Source: Ramlibacter sp. WS9 (GTDB lineage Bacteria; Pseudomonadota; Gammaproteobacteria; Burkholderiales; Burkholderiaceae_C). Taken from it: a stretch of DNA of 64,000 bases. Shown one piece after another: positions 45,172 through 54,081 of this stretch. Both the position numbers and the translations under genes were made by a program. The number at the start of each line of letters is the position of its first letter. Position 1 is the stretch's first letter. The DNA lies in contig NZ_RKMB01000002.1 of the NCBI RefSeq assembly GCF_003797765.1, positions 1 through 64,000 on the forward strand, read 5' to 3'. Under the pieces are notes generated by a model, which was not told where the DNA came from, did no database searches, and was given only the letters and a program-made list of their open reading frames with translations.

Positions 45172-46245
45172 TCAGGAATTGAGGGCAGGCAGCCGGCGCA
45201 TGCCGCGCAGGCTGGCCAGCACCAGGGCACCGTCGGCCGCCAGCGCCGCGCCGGCCACGGGCACGGGCTCGCGGGCGGGAATGCGCTGGAGCACGCCAGC
45301 GTCGTCACGCGCCATCAGCACGTCGCCGGACTGGCTCACCAGCACGAAGCCACCCGAAGGCATGGCCAGGCCGGCGGCGAGCGTCGTGGGCAACCCGCTG
45401 TCCAGCTTGTCCCAATGCGCGCCGTCGTCCACGGAGCGGTACGCCGACCCGCGCAAGCCATGCGCCACGAGCGCACCGCCGCGCGTGCGCAGCAGGCCGA
45501 AGAAGCTGCCCTTGTAGGGCGAAGCGAGCGAGGCGAACTGCGCGCCTCCGTCGGTGGAGCGCAGCAGCAGGCCCTGCTCGCCCGCGACCACCACGGTGCT
45601 GCCGTTGGCGCGCACGCCATACAAATGCAGGCTCTTGGGGTTCGGCAAGCGTGCGTTCCACGGCGCCCAGTTCTGGCCGCCATCGGAGGTTGAGAACATC
45701 AGCCCGTAAGCCCCTGCAGCAAAGCCGCGCTGCGCATCAACGAACTCAAGATCGAAGAAGGGCTTGTCCGCGCCCTCCTCCACCAATCGCCGCGCCGCTG
45801 CGATCGCCGTTGCATCGCCGGAACGTTCGGCAGCGGTCATAGCGAGCGCTGCAGCGGCGATGCCGTCGAGCTGCTTGCGCCAGGTCTGGCCGCCGTCTTC
45901 GGTGCGCAGGATGGCGCCCAGGTGGCCGGCCGCCCAGCCGCTGCGTTCGTTCGCGAAAGTCACGCAGGTCAGCGTGGCCTGCACCGGCACCGCCGCCTGC
46001 TTCCAATGCTGCCCGTGGTCGTCCGACAGCAGCACCGTGCCCCGCTCGCCCACCGCCACCAGCCGCGCGCCGGCCCGCGTCACCGCGAGCATGGCTGCGC
46101 CCAGCGCTTTGGGCGTGATCACCGCGGGCTGCGCCAGGACCGTGGGCACGGCGGCGCGCGCCGGCAACCCGGCACAAGCAGCCCAGCCGGCCAGCCCCGC
46201 GAGCGCGGCGCGCCGCGACACGCCATGAGGAAGCAGGCTGGCCAT
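45172..46245 (-). CDS. Exported YCF48/BNR-repeat beta-propeller
   Basis: A 357-aa exported protein: Tat-like signal (SRRAALAGLAGWAACAGLPA), then YCF48-type repeats with Asp-box turns (LSDDHGQHWKQ, RTEDGGQTWRKQ, STSDGGQNWAPW, RSTDGGAQFAS, RSVDDGAHWDKL). It resembles the photosystem II assembly factor fold but is used here in a heterotroph, next to the RND transporter (3-nt gap). Probably a periplasmic scaffold for the transporter and the DUF1302/DUF1329 proteins. Starts one base inside the upstream stop. Confidence 0.87.
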   Translation of the reverse strand: MASLLPHGVSRRAALAGLAGWAACAGLPARAAVPTVLAQPAVITPKALGAAMLAVTRAGARLVAVGERGTVLLSDDHGQHWKQAAVPVQATLTCVTFANERSGWAAGHLGAILRTEDGGQTWRKQLDGIAAAALAMTAAERSGDATAIAAARRLVEEGADKPFFDLEFVDAQRGFAAGAYGLMFSTSDGGQNWAPWNARLPNPKSLHLYGVRANGSTVVVAGEQGLLLRSTDGGAQFASLASPYKGSFFGLLRTRGGALVAHGLRGSAYRSVDDGAHWDKLDSGLPTTLAAGLAMPSGGFVLVSQSGDVLMARDDAGVLQRIPAREPVPVAGAALAADGALVLASLRGMRRLPALNS

Positions 46246-47606
46246 CAGCGACCGCTTTCGTTGGCGAGGGCTTCAGGACTGAAGAAGGAGCGCGGAATCG
46301 GCGGCACCACTTCATACTGCTTGGGCAGTTCGTTCGACGCCATGTTCAGGTAGTAGGCGCCGGTCTGCATGTCATAGCCGCCCCACATCACGAAGCTGGT
46401 CACCGCGGGAATGTCCGGCGCCGTCAGCATCAGCGAGTAGTTGGTGCGCCAGAGTTCGCCCTTGGCGTCCCAGCCGTCGAACAGCACGATCTGCCAGGAG
46501 TCCTCGTCGATGTAGTACTTGCGCTTGGGCACCACATGGCGCTTGCCGGCCGCCAGCGTGGCCTCCACTTCCCACACCCGGTGCAGCTCCCAGCGCACCT
46601 GCGCGGGGTTGAGCGTCTGCGGCGTCACCAGGTCGTCCACCTTGGCGGCGGCGGCGCGGTTGTTGTTGTAGGGGATGTAGATTTCCTTCTTGCCCACCAG
46701 CTTGAGCTCGTGCTTGTCGATCGGGCCGAACAGGTTGAAGGCTTCGTCGAACAGGCCGATGCCCGAAGTCACCGAGTCGGGCGTGTCGTAGGCAACGGAC
46801 GGTGCCTTGCGCACGCGGCGCTGGCCCACCAGGTATTGCCACAGCCCGCGCGGCACCGCTTCGCTCATGCCGTCGTGCGCCAGGATGGCCTCGCCGGCCT
46901 TGGAGCCCGGCGCGTTGACCACGAACTTGCCGAACTGGTAGTAGCCGTCGAACTTTTCCAGGCTGCCGTCGGTGTCGTAGTAAGCCTGGCGCACGGTCTG
47001 CACGCCGCCGGAAGCCATCGCGCGCTTGCCGTCGGCGGTGACCACCCAGACGCGCACGGGCATGCTGTAGTTGCCGCCCTTCCAGGCCAGGCGATGGTTC
47101 CAGATGGCCTCGTAGCCGTCCTTCGGGATCGGGAACGGAATGCCGCCCCACGCACCCTGGATACCGTGGCCGGCATCGAGGGTCTTGGCGCGCGTGGCGT
47201 TCTTGAAGGTGTTGTCGTAGACGGATTGCGGCGCCGCCGCGGTGCGGTGCGTGGGGTACACGTCGATGCGGAAGTCGGGGTACTTCTTCATCAACGCCTG
47301 CACGCCGTCGGTGAGCTTGTCGGCGTGCTGTGCCATGTTCTTCGCGTTGATGGACAGCACGGGTTTCTCAGCGGCGTACGGGTCGGGCCGCGCGTCGCCG
47401 TTCTTGTAGCCGGCCGGCGCCTTCACCAGGCCGCCGTCCCAGGCGGGAATGGTGCCGGCCTTGTTGCCGGCCTTCTCCGCGCCCACGGGCGTCAGCGTGG
47501 ACTTGAGCTTGGCGGCTTCGTCGGCGCCGACGGCGGCCAGCGTCGATCCGGTGGAGGCAGCCAGCAAGGCGGCCAGCAGCAATGAATGTTTTGCGTTCTT
47601 CGTCAT
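46245..47606 (-). CDS. DUF1329 family periplasmic protein (LolA-like fold)
   Basis: A 453-aa exported protein (signal MTKNAKHSLLLAALLAASTG, start ATG 47606). Family segments: KLKSTLTPVGAEKAGNKAGT, IPAWDGGL, GGIPFPIPKDGYEAIWNHRL, and YYIDEDSWQIVLFDGWDAKG. DUF1329 members share the lipoprotein-sorting LolA/LolB fold and nearly always accompany a DUF1302 barrel, as here (17-nt gap). Their biochemical role is not established; they are thought to carry hydrophobic substrates across the periplasm. Confidence 0.9.
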   Translation of the reverse strand: MTKNAKHSLLLAALLAASTGSTLAAVGADEAAKLKSTLTPVGAEKAGNKAGTIPAWDGGLVKAPAGYKNGDARPDPYAAEKPVLSINAKNMAQHADKLTDGVQALMKKYPDFRIDVYPTHRTAAAPQSVYDNTFKNATRAKTLDAGHGIQGAWGGIPFPIPKDGYEAIWNHRLAWKGGNYSMPVRVWVVTADGKRAMASGGVQTVRQAYYDTDGSLEKFDGYYQFGKFVVNAPGSKAGEAILAHDGMSEAVPRGLWQYLVGQRRVRKAPSVAYDTPDSVTSGIGLFDEAFNLFGPIDKHELKLVGKKEIYIPYNNNRAAAAKVDDLVTPQTLNPAQVRWELHRVWEVEATLAAGKRHVVPKRKYYIDEDSWQIVLFDGWDAKGELWRTNYSLMLTAPDIPAVTSFVMWGGYDMQTGAYYLNMASNELPKQYEVVPPIPRSFFSPEALANESGR

Positions 47607-47623
47607 GGTGTGTCTCGAAGTTT

Positions 47624-49306
47624 TTAGAAAGTGCGGGAGACGTTGAAGGACAGGTAGTTGCGGTCCTTCAGCGTCTGGCCATAGGACAACATGCGCGTGG
47701 GTGTGCGCGCGTCGGCCACCGTGAAGGTGTTCTCGCTGCCGAAGAAGGCCGTGTAGCTGATGCCGACGTTCCAGGTGTTCTGGTACTTGGCTTTGACGCC
47801 GATGCTCAGGTCGCCGGCCTTGCTGGCGCCGCCGGCAAAGTTGAAGATGGCCGAGGAACGCCCGCCGAAGTTGTAGCCCAGGCCGATGGGAATCGACAGA
47901 TCCATGCCCGGCAGCACCTGGAAGTACTGCGGCTCGAAGATCATGCGGAAGGCCGCGGCGTCTTTCGTGGTGTTGGGGTCGAGGCCACCGAAGCCGACGG
48001 CGCTCGGATTCTTCGTCACGCTCAGCACTCGGTTCCAGGCGAGCTCGGCCACCAGGGCGCCGCCGTCCCACAGGCTGGACTTGTTGAGCACATAGATGCC
48101 CGACAGGTTCAGGTGCGCCGTCTTGCCGATGGCATAGCAGGGGTTGGCCGCCGTGCCGTCGCAGTTGGCCGGCGGCATGAAGGGCGCGCCCGCCAACACG
48201 GCCGGGTCGTTCGCCAGCGGGGCGTCGGCGCGCAGCGATCCTTCGAGCGCCCAGTTCAACTGGCCGACCGAGGAGGTGACGCTGGCGCCCACGGTCTTGA
48301 TGCCCTTCGCATAGACCTTGTGCACATTGCCGTTGATGAAGTCGAACACCGGCACGGCGGGTGTCTTGTCGTGGTAGCGCGCGGCGTAGAAACCGTATTC
48401 GTAGGCGCTGCCGGCCGGCGACCAGCGCAGCTGCGCGCCGAACTGGCCGCTGTTGCCGGGCAACTGGTCCTTGCTGTCGTCGGTGACGAGCGCGACGGGC
48501 GGCGCGAAGTACACGATGCCGCCGCCGATGTAGTCCTGATTGGAGAAGTAGCTGCCGGCGCCCGGGATCTTGCTGGGCCGCCACTTGAGCTGGTAGTAGC
48601 CGCCGAGCGTGACGCCCTCCGCCACCTGCAGCGTGCCCGAGATCTGCTCCACCGGCAGCAGCACTTCCTTGAACTGCCAGTTGGGCACCGAGACGATCTT
48701 CGCGATGTCGACCGGGCCTTGCGCGTTGGCGATACCGTTCTGCCCGAAGAACAGGCTCTCGCCGTACAGCAGCGCGTGCTTGCCGACGCGGATCGAGGCG
48801 GGCATGGTGCCAAGCGTGCCCTTGCCGTAGACGAACGCATCGAGCACTTCGCCGCCGCGGCCGTGCTGGCTTCGCGTGGCGGGAATGAATTCGTCGGCCG
48901 CCTGGCCCGGGCGGTTGCTCACGCCCAGCGTGCCGTCGTTGTCATTGCTGCCCAGGTACTTGGAGTCGTACCAGGCGGCGTGGCTGAAGCGCACGCCCCA
49001 GTTGCCCCGGCTGTAGTCGAACTCGGTCAGGAGGTCGAGGCGGTTCGAGACGACGCCCTTCTTGAAGTTGGCATCGCCGTCGTTCTCGTTGGTCACGCCG
49101 CCGTCGCCGCGCGCGGCGGGCGACGTCAGCACGGCCGACGGGTCTTTCAAGCGGTAAGCCAGGCTGTACTTGGGCGTGAAGTCCAGGCGGATCTTGGTGT
49201 CCGGATCGCTGGAATCCAGTTCCATGGCCAGCGCCGGGAGCGCACAGGCCAGGCCGCAAGCCAGGGCCAGCGCGTTGCGCCGGAAGGGTTTGAATGCAGG
49301 TGTCAT
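47624..49306 (-). CDS. DUF1302 family outer-membrane protein
   Basis: A 560-aa beta-barrel protein. Signal MTPAFKPFRRNALALACGLA ending ALA; the mature start MELDSSDPDTKIRLDFTPKY and regular alternating strands lead to a C-terminal strand ending in Phe (NYLSFNVSRTF), the barrel assembly signal. DGGVTNENDGDANFKKGVVSNR is typical of DUF1302. Such barrels are thought to take up hydrophobic compounds. Pairs with the DUF1329 gene directly downstream. Confidence 0.9.
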   Translation of the reverse strand: MTPAFKPFRRNALALACGLACALPALAMELDSSDPDTKIRLDFTPKYSLAYRLKDPSAVLTSPAARGDGGVTNENDGDANFKKGVVSNRLDLLTEFDYSRGNWGVRFSHAAWYDSKYLGSNDNDGTLGVSNRPGQAADEFIPATRSQHGRGGEVLDAFVYGKGTLGTMPASIRVGKHALLYGESLFFGQNGIANAQGPVDIAKIVSVPNWQFKEVLLPVEQISGTLQVAEGVTLGGYYQLKWRPSKIPGAGSYFSNQDYIGGGIVYFAPPVALVTDDSKDQLPGNSGQFGAQLRWSPAGSAYEYGFYAARYHDKTPAVPVFDFINGNVHKVYAKGIKTVGASVTSSVGQLNWALEGSLRADAPLANDPAVLAGAPFMPPANCDGTAANPCYAIGKTAHLNLSGIYVLNKSSLWDGGALVAELAWNRVLSVTKNPSAVGFGGLDPNTTKDAAAFRMIFEPQYFQVLPGMDLSIPIGLGYNFGGRSSAIFNFAGGASKAGDLSIGVKAKYQNTWNVGISYTAFFGSENTFTVADARTPTRMLSYGQTLKDRNYLSFNVSRTF

Positions 49307-49348
49307 CGTGTCTCCTCGTCTCTCTCGTTTGATGTGTTGTGGGTCAGG

Positions 49349-50116
49349 TCAGATGTACGTCGATGCCAGTCCACCATCGACCGGGACGTTGGCGCCGCTG
49401 ATCCAGCGCGCCTCGTCGCTGCACAGCCAGGCGATGACCGGCGCGATCTCGTCGGCGAAGCCGGGGCGCAGCATGCGGTGCGCGTCGGCCTGCACGCGCT
49501 CCTGGCCGAGCATGCTCACGAAGTCGCCCAGGATGGGTGTGAACACCGGGCCCGGCGCCACACAGTTCATGCGCACGCCGTGCTCCAGGAACCACTTCTG
49601 CGATTGCGTGGCGCTCCACACGATCAGCGCTTCCTTGAAGTACTGGTAGCAGGTCTCTTGCGCAACCGGGTGGTCGCGCAACCAGTGCGCACCCGCGTCG
49701 AAGCCTTGCGCGGCGGCGAGCGCCTTGTGCTGCTCCAGGCGCAGCGGCCACTCGGCGCCCAGGATGGACGCCACGTTGACGATGGAGCCGCCGCGCGCGA
49801 TGCGCGGCAGCGCCTGTTCGGTGAGATGGCGCAGGCCCAGGTAGTTGACCTCGCCCACCAGCTTGGCCGCGGCCGTGCCGGGCACGCCGGCGATGTTGCA
49901 CAGCGCGTCGAAGCGCTCGGGCAGTTGGGCGATAGCCGCGTCGATGGCGGCGACCGAGCCCAGGTCCGCCTTGACGAAGCCGTCGAGCGTGAGGCTGGGG
50001 TCGTTGCGGTCCATGCCGATGACGCGGGCGCCGGCGGCGCGGGCCACGCGCACGACCTCGGCACCGATGCCCGACGACACGCCGGTGACGACGATGGTTT
50101 TTCCTTGAAGCTGCAT
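49349..50116 (-). CDS. SDR alcohol dehydrogenase, coniferyl-alcohol dehydrogenase-like
   Basis: A 255-aa short-chain dehydrogenase. NAD motif TGVSSGIG at residues 11-18, NIAG near 74-77, catalytic S117, Y157 and K161 (CYQYFKEAL). The atypical DAGAHWLRDHPVAQETCYQ loop before the Tyr is a feature I associate with CalA, coniferyl alcohol dehydrogenase, of about the same length (255 aa). Likely oxidises an allylic or benzylic alcohol to the aldehyde handled by the dehydrogenase encoded 26 nt upstream. Confidence 0.87.
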   Translation of the reverse strand: MQLQGKTIVVTGVSSGIGAEVVRVARAAGARVIGMDRNDPSLTLDGFVKADLGSVAAIDAAIAQLPERFDALCNIAGVPGTAAAKLVGEVNYLGLRHLTEQALPRIARGGSIVNVASILGAEWPLRLEQHKALAAAQGFDAGAHWLRDHPVAQETCYQYFKEALIVWSATQSQKWFLEHGVRMNCVAPGPVFTPILGDFVSMLGQERVQADAHRMLRPGFADEIAPVIAWLCSDEARWISGANVPVDGGLASTYI

Positions 50117-50142
50117 GCGTTTGTCTCCTGTGTTGAAGAAGG

Positions 50143-51618
50143 TCAGAAGGGATAGGGATGCGGCGCCTGCTTGATGGTCAGCCACTGCCACTGGGTGTAT
50201 TCCTCCCAGTCGGCCGGGCCGCCCACGCTGCTGCCGTTGCCGGCGATGCCGGGGCCGCCGAAGGGGTTGACGCACTCGTCGTTGACGGTCTGGTCGTTGA
50301 TGTGGACCATCCCCGAGTTCAGCTGCGCCGCGATCGCCATGGCCCGGCCGATGTTTGGCGAGATCACCGCCGAGGCCAGGCTGCCCTGGTGGTTGTTGGC
50401 CAGCGCCACGGCCTCGTCGTCGGTCTTGAAGGTGATGATGTTGGCGACCGGGCCGAACACCTCTTCGTCGTAGGCGCGCATGCCGGCCTTCACGCCGGTG
50501 AGCACCGTGGGCTTGTAGAACAGGCCGTCGCTGGTGCCGCCGGCCAGCAATTGCGCGCCGGCTGCGATGCTGTCCTGCACGATGGCGTGCACGCGGTCAC
50601 GCTGCTTCGCGTCGATCAGCGGGCCCAGGGCCACCTGGCCGCTGGCGCCGTCGCCCACCGGCAGGTGCTGCGCCTTGGCCACCAGCCGCTGCGTCAGCGC
50701 GGCGGCGATGCTCTCGTGCACGAGGATGCGGTTGGTGGCCATGCAGATCTGGCCCTGGTGCAGGTAGGCACCCCAGGCGGCATTGCTCGCGGCCACGTCG
50801 AGGTCGGCGTCTTCCAGGATGACAAGGTTGTTGGCGCCGCCCAGTTCCAGCGTCACCTTCTTCAGGTGGCGGCCGGCCAGCTCGCCGATGCGGCGGCCCA
50901 CCGCGGGCGAGCCGGTGAAGGCGATCATGGTCACGCGCGGATCGGTCACCAGGGCCTCGCCGGCCACAGCGTCGCCCGGCAACACTTGCAGCAGGCCCGG
51001 CGGCAGGCCTGCGTCTTCGAATACGCGGGCGATCATGAAGCCGCCGCTGATCGGCGTGCGCGTGTCGGGCTTGATCACGACGCCATTGCCGGCGGCGAGC
51101 GCCGGCGCCACGGCGCGGATGGTGAGTATGAGCGGGAAGTTGAACGGCGAGATCACGCCCACCACGCCACGCGGCACGCGGCGGGCGAGGCTGGTGGTGC
51201 CGTTCGCGCTGGGCAAGACCTGGCCTTGCGCCTGCATCGGCATCGCCGCGGCCAGATGGCACAGCGTGATCGCTTCGCGCACTTCATGCTGGCCCTTGGG
51301 CAGGATCGCGCCGGTTTCGCGCGCTACGTACAGCGCCATTTCGTCGAAGTGCAACTGGAACAGTGCGGCCGCACGCTGGAACACTGCAGCCTTCTCGCGG
51401 GGAGCCACTTGCGCCCAGCTTTTCTGGGCCTGCGCCGCGGCGGCGGCGGCCAGCGCCACGTCGTCCGCGTCGGCGATGCCCACGCCCGCCATGACCTTGC
51501 CGGTGGCCGGCTCGACCACGTCGCGGGCACCGCCCGCCGGCTGCACCCAACCGCCGTTGAACACCTTGCCCGCCCAGACCGCCTGGTCCAGGAAAGCCAG
51601 TTTCTCTGAAGCACCCAT
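50143..51618 (-). CDS. Aldehyde dehydrogenase, benzaldehyde dehydrogenase-like
   Basis: A 491-aa NAD(P)-dependent aldehyde dehydrogenase. Active-site C292 in GQICMATNR and general base E258 in TLELGGANN; SPFNFPL is at 157-163. The sequence around LGGANNLVILEDADLD is like benzaldehyde dehydrogenases (AreC-type). ATG 51618 is preferred over a GTG at 51624 because AAGGAG is 5 nt upstream. First gene of the long operon, behind a sigma-54 promoter and divergent from a XylR-type activator. Confidence 0.9.
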   Translation of the reverse strand: MGASEKLAFLDQAVWAGKVFNGGWVQPAGGARDVVEPATGKVMAGVGIADADDVALAAAAAAQAQKSWAQVAPREKAAVFQRAAALFQLHFDEMALYVARETGAILPKGQHEVREAITLCHLAAAMPMQAQGQVLPSANGTTSLARRVPRGVVGVISPFNFPLILTIRAVAPALAAGNGVVIKPDTRTPISGGFMIARVFEDAGLPPGLLQVLPGDAVAGEALVTDPRVTMIAFTGSPAVGRRIGELAGRHLKKVTLELGGANNLVILEDADLDVAASNAAWGAYLHQGQICMATNRILVHESIAAALTQRLVAKAQHLPVGDGASGQVALGPLIDAKQRDRVHAIVQDSIAAGAQLLAGGTSDGLFYKPTVLTGVKAGMRAYDEEVFGPVANIITFKTDDEAVALANNHQGSLASAVISPNIGRAMAIAAQLNSGMVHINDQTVNDECVNPFGGPGIAGNGSSVGGPADWEEYTQWQWLTIKQAPHPYPF

Positions 51619-51688
51619 TGCCACTCCTTGGTGAAAAGTTGATCGCCTTGTTCGCGGTCAAAACGATCCGCGACTGCGGCTTCTTTTC

Positions 51689-51703
51689 GCAACGGACGTA
51701 CCA
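51689..51703 (-). promoter_or_regulatory. Sigma-54 promoter of the catabolic operon
   Basis: TGGTACGTCCGTTGC on the minus strand agrees with TGGCACG-N4-TTGC except for one T at the first C. Predicted start near 51678, 60 nt before the aldehyde dehydrogenase ATG. The divergent gene encodes a sigma-54-dependent activator, which strongly supports it. Confidence 0.7.
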
Positions 51704-51782
51704 AGGGCTGTGCGGGGGCGGCCAGAAGGCGGGCCGCGCCGGCCTGGTTTCATTGGGAGGGTTAGGGGTATTCCCGGGGGCC

Positions 51783-51807
51783 AACTGGTTACAAGGAATA
51801 ACTGGTT
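51783..51807. promoter_or_regulatory. Candidate activator sites (two direct repeats)
   Basis: AACTGGTT occurs at 51783-51790 and again at 51800-51807, 17 bp apart, about 105-130 bp upstream of the predicted sigma-54 start. A second pair, TTTCACCAAA at 51823-51832 and 51854-51863, lies near the start of the activator gene. These are plausible binding sites for the XylR-type regulator. Confidence 0.4.
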
Positions 51808-51865
51808 TTCCCTAATCGGCTTTTTCACCAAATCATCAAAAATCGGCCATGACTTTCACCAAACG

Positions 51866-53734
51866 ATGAAACAAGAATTCACCAGCCCGGCTCCGGCGGC
51901 GGCGCCCGAACGCATTTCGCTGGCCGACGTCGCCCGCGCCACCGGCGCGGCGCTGGGCCGCTTCGACGGCGCCGAGGTGTCCCGCGCCATGAGCCGCTTC
52001 GACGCCTCGCATATCGGCAGCGAGGTGCATCCCACCATTGCCGACATCAGCGAGTGCCTGTTCTTCTCGCCGGGCGACGGCCGCATCTGGCTGCAGGACC
52101 AGCGCATGGTGCTGCTGCACACCGAGGCGCTGGGGTCGCTGCGGCGTGAGTTGATCGACAGCCTGGGCCAGGAGAAGGCGCGCGGCCTGTTCACGCGCGC
52201 GGGCTACGTCAGCGGCGCGCGCGACGCGCAGCTGGTGCGCCAGCACTGGCCCGAGGCCGAGCCGGCCGCGGCCGCGATGGCCGGCACCCGGCTGCATGCG
52301 CTGGAAGGCGTGGTGAAGGTCGAGCTCGTGCATGCGCGCTACGACCCCGACACCAACGACTACGAAGGCGAATTCATCTGGCATCACTCCAGCGAGGACG
52401 ACGAGCACATCGCCGCTTACGGCATCGGCGGTTCACCCGCGTGCTGGATGCAGGTGGGCTATGCCACGGGCTACGTCAGCACGCTGTTCGGGCGACTCGT
52501 GGTGTTCCGTGAAGTCGCCTGCCGCTCGATGGGGGAAGCCCAGTGCCGCGTGATCGGCAAATCGGCGGAGCGCTGGGACGACGTCGAGGAAGACATGCGC
52601 TACCTGCGCGCACGCGACTTCGTGGGCATGGCTCATCACGCGGCCGCGCCCCAGCAAGCCGCCGAGCTGCCCGACCCGCCGCGCAAGGCCGACGCCATGG
52701 TCGGCGCTTCATCGGCCTTCAACGCGGCCTGCCACCTGCTGCACCGCGTGGCGCCGACGTCGGCCACGGTGCTGTTCACCGGCGAGTCGGGCGTGGGCAA
52801 AGAGAAATTTGCCAGCATGCTGCACAGCATCAGCCCGCGGCGGACCAAGCCCTTCATCGCCGTCAACTGCGCGGCCATCCCCGAAACGCTGATCGAGTCC
52901 GAGCTGTTCGGTGTGGAGCGCGGCGCCTACACCGGCGCTGGGGCCGCGCGGCCCGGACGCTTCGAGCGCGCGCATGGCGGCACCTTGTTCCTCGACGAGA
53001 TCGGCACACTGAGCTACGTGGCGCAGGGCAAATTGCTGCGCGCGCTGCAAGAAGGCGAGGTCGAACGCGTGGGCGGCACGCGCAGCATCCAGGTGGACAC
53101 GCGCGTCGTCGCCGCCACCAACGTCGATCTGCGCCAGGCCGTGCGCGAAGGCAAGTTCCGCGACGACCTGTTCTTCCGCCTGAATGTGTTCCCCATCCAC
53201 CTGCCGCCGCTGCGCGAGCGGCGCGACGACGTGCCGCTGCTCATGAGCCATTTCCTGCAGCACTACAGCCGCAAGCATGCTCGCTCGGTGCCTGGCTTCA
53301 CGCAGGCGGCCGTCAAGGCGCTGCTGAACTACGACTACCCGGGCAACATCCGCGAGCTGCAGAACCTGATCGAGCGCGCACTGATCGTCGCGCCCGAGGG
53401 CGGGCTGATCGACGTGCACCACCTGTTCACCAGCGGCGAGAAGCTGGACAAGAGCGTGCTGTCGGTGCGGCTGGACGGGCACCTGGGGGAGTTGGGCGAG
53501 ACGGGCAACACGCCTGCCGCGGCCTCGCGGGTGAGCGGGGCCGTGGGCGCGGGCACAGGCATGGGTACGGGGTTGCAGGGGGACACACGCCAGTCGCTGC
53601 CGCAGATCGAAGAGGCGCTGATGCGCCGGGCCCTGGAGCAGTGCAAGGGCAACCTCTCAGCCGCGGCGCGGATGCTGGGTGTGACGCGGCCGCAGCTGGC
53701 TTATCGGGCACGTAAGCGGGGCATCACGGTTTAG
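51866..53734 (+). CDS. XylR/DmpR-family sigma-54 activator
   Basis: A 622-aa enhancer-binding protein. Residues 30-200: XylR_N effector domain with a V4R part (GYATGYVSTLFGRLVVFREV); these domains bind aromatic effectors directly. AAA+ domain: Walker A GESGVGKE near 306, GAYTGA near 353 (Tyr instead of Phe in GAFTGA), GGTLFLDEIGTL, and FRDDLFFRLNVF. C-terminal Fis-type helix-turn-helix NLSAAARMLGVTRPQLAYRA. Start ATG 51866 (weak ribosome site). It is divergent from the operon it should activate at the sigma-54 promoter 51689-51703. Confidence 0.9.
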   Translation: MKQEFTSPAPAAAPERISLADVARATGAALGRFDGAEVSRAMSRFDASHIGSEVHPTIADISECLFFSPGDGRIWLQDQRMVLLHTEALGSLRRELIDSLGQEKARGLFTRAGYVSGARDAQLVRQHWPEAEPAAAAMAGTRLHALEGVVKVELVHARYDPDTNDYEGEFIWHHSSEDDEHIAAYGIGGSPACWMQVGYATGYVSTLFGRLVVFREVACRSMGEAQCRVIGKSAERWDDVEEDMRYLRARDFVGMAHHAAAPQQAAELPDPPRKADAMVGASSAFNAACHLLHRVAPTSATVLFTGESGVGKEKFASMLHSISPRRTKPFIAVNCAAIPETLIESELFGVERGAYTGAGAARPGRFERAHGGTLFLDEIGTLSYVAQGKLLRALQEGEVERVGGTRSIQVDTRVVAATNVDLRQAVREGKFRDDLFFRLNVFPIHLPPLRERRDDVPLLMSHFLQHYSRKHARSVPGFTQAAVKALLNYDYPGNIRELQNLIERALIVAPEGGLIDVHHLFTSGEKLDKSVLSVRLDGHLGELGETGNTPAAASRVSGAVGAGTGMGTGLQGDTRQSLPQIEEALMRRALEQCKGNLSAAARMLGVTRPQLAYRARKRGITV

Positions 53735-53859
53735 TGACTGACCTTGCCCCTGTTGTCCGCACTCCATGGGCTACCCATCATGCGGACCTCTTTTGTTGCT
53801 GCTGGGCCGCGATCCAGCGTTGACCGCCACGAAAACGCCGCGGTGCTACCATTGTTTCC

Positions 53860-54081
53860 ATGATCGACTGGTCTAGCTGCGCTGCTGTTGAGCAGGACCC
53901 CTTTCGCGTGAGCGGCGCTTGGGTTTTTCGCGGCACGCGTGTACCCGTTGCTGCACTTTTCGAGAACCTCGAGGACGCTGCGTCTGTCAACGACTTCGTG
54001 CAGTGGTTTCCAGGTGTTTCTGTGCAACAAGTGCGAGCGGTACTGGAGCACGCTGCGCGCAGCTCAATGGCAGTCGCTTAG
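53860..54081 (+). CDS. DUF433 antitoxin
   Basis: A 73-aa protein of the DUF433 family: VSGAWVFRGTRVPVAALFEN and VNDFVQWFPGVSVQQVRAVL form the helix-turn-helix-like domain. DUF433 proteins commonly precede a DUF5615 PIN-like toxin, which follows at once (1-nt spacing). Acts presumably as neutralising and self-repressing partner. Lower GC than the surroundings hints at separate origin. Confidence 0.82.
   Translation: MIDWSSCAAVEQDPFRVSGAWVFRGTRVPVAALFENLEDAASVNDFVQWFPGVSVQQVRAVLEHAARSSMAVA

Noticed and set aside
47582..50155. 857-codon plus-strand frame across DUF1302, DUF1329 and SDR genes
   Set aside because: Antisense shadow of three well-supported genes; no recognisable protein family.
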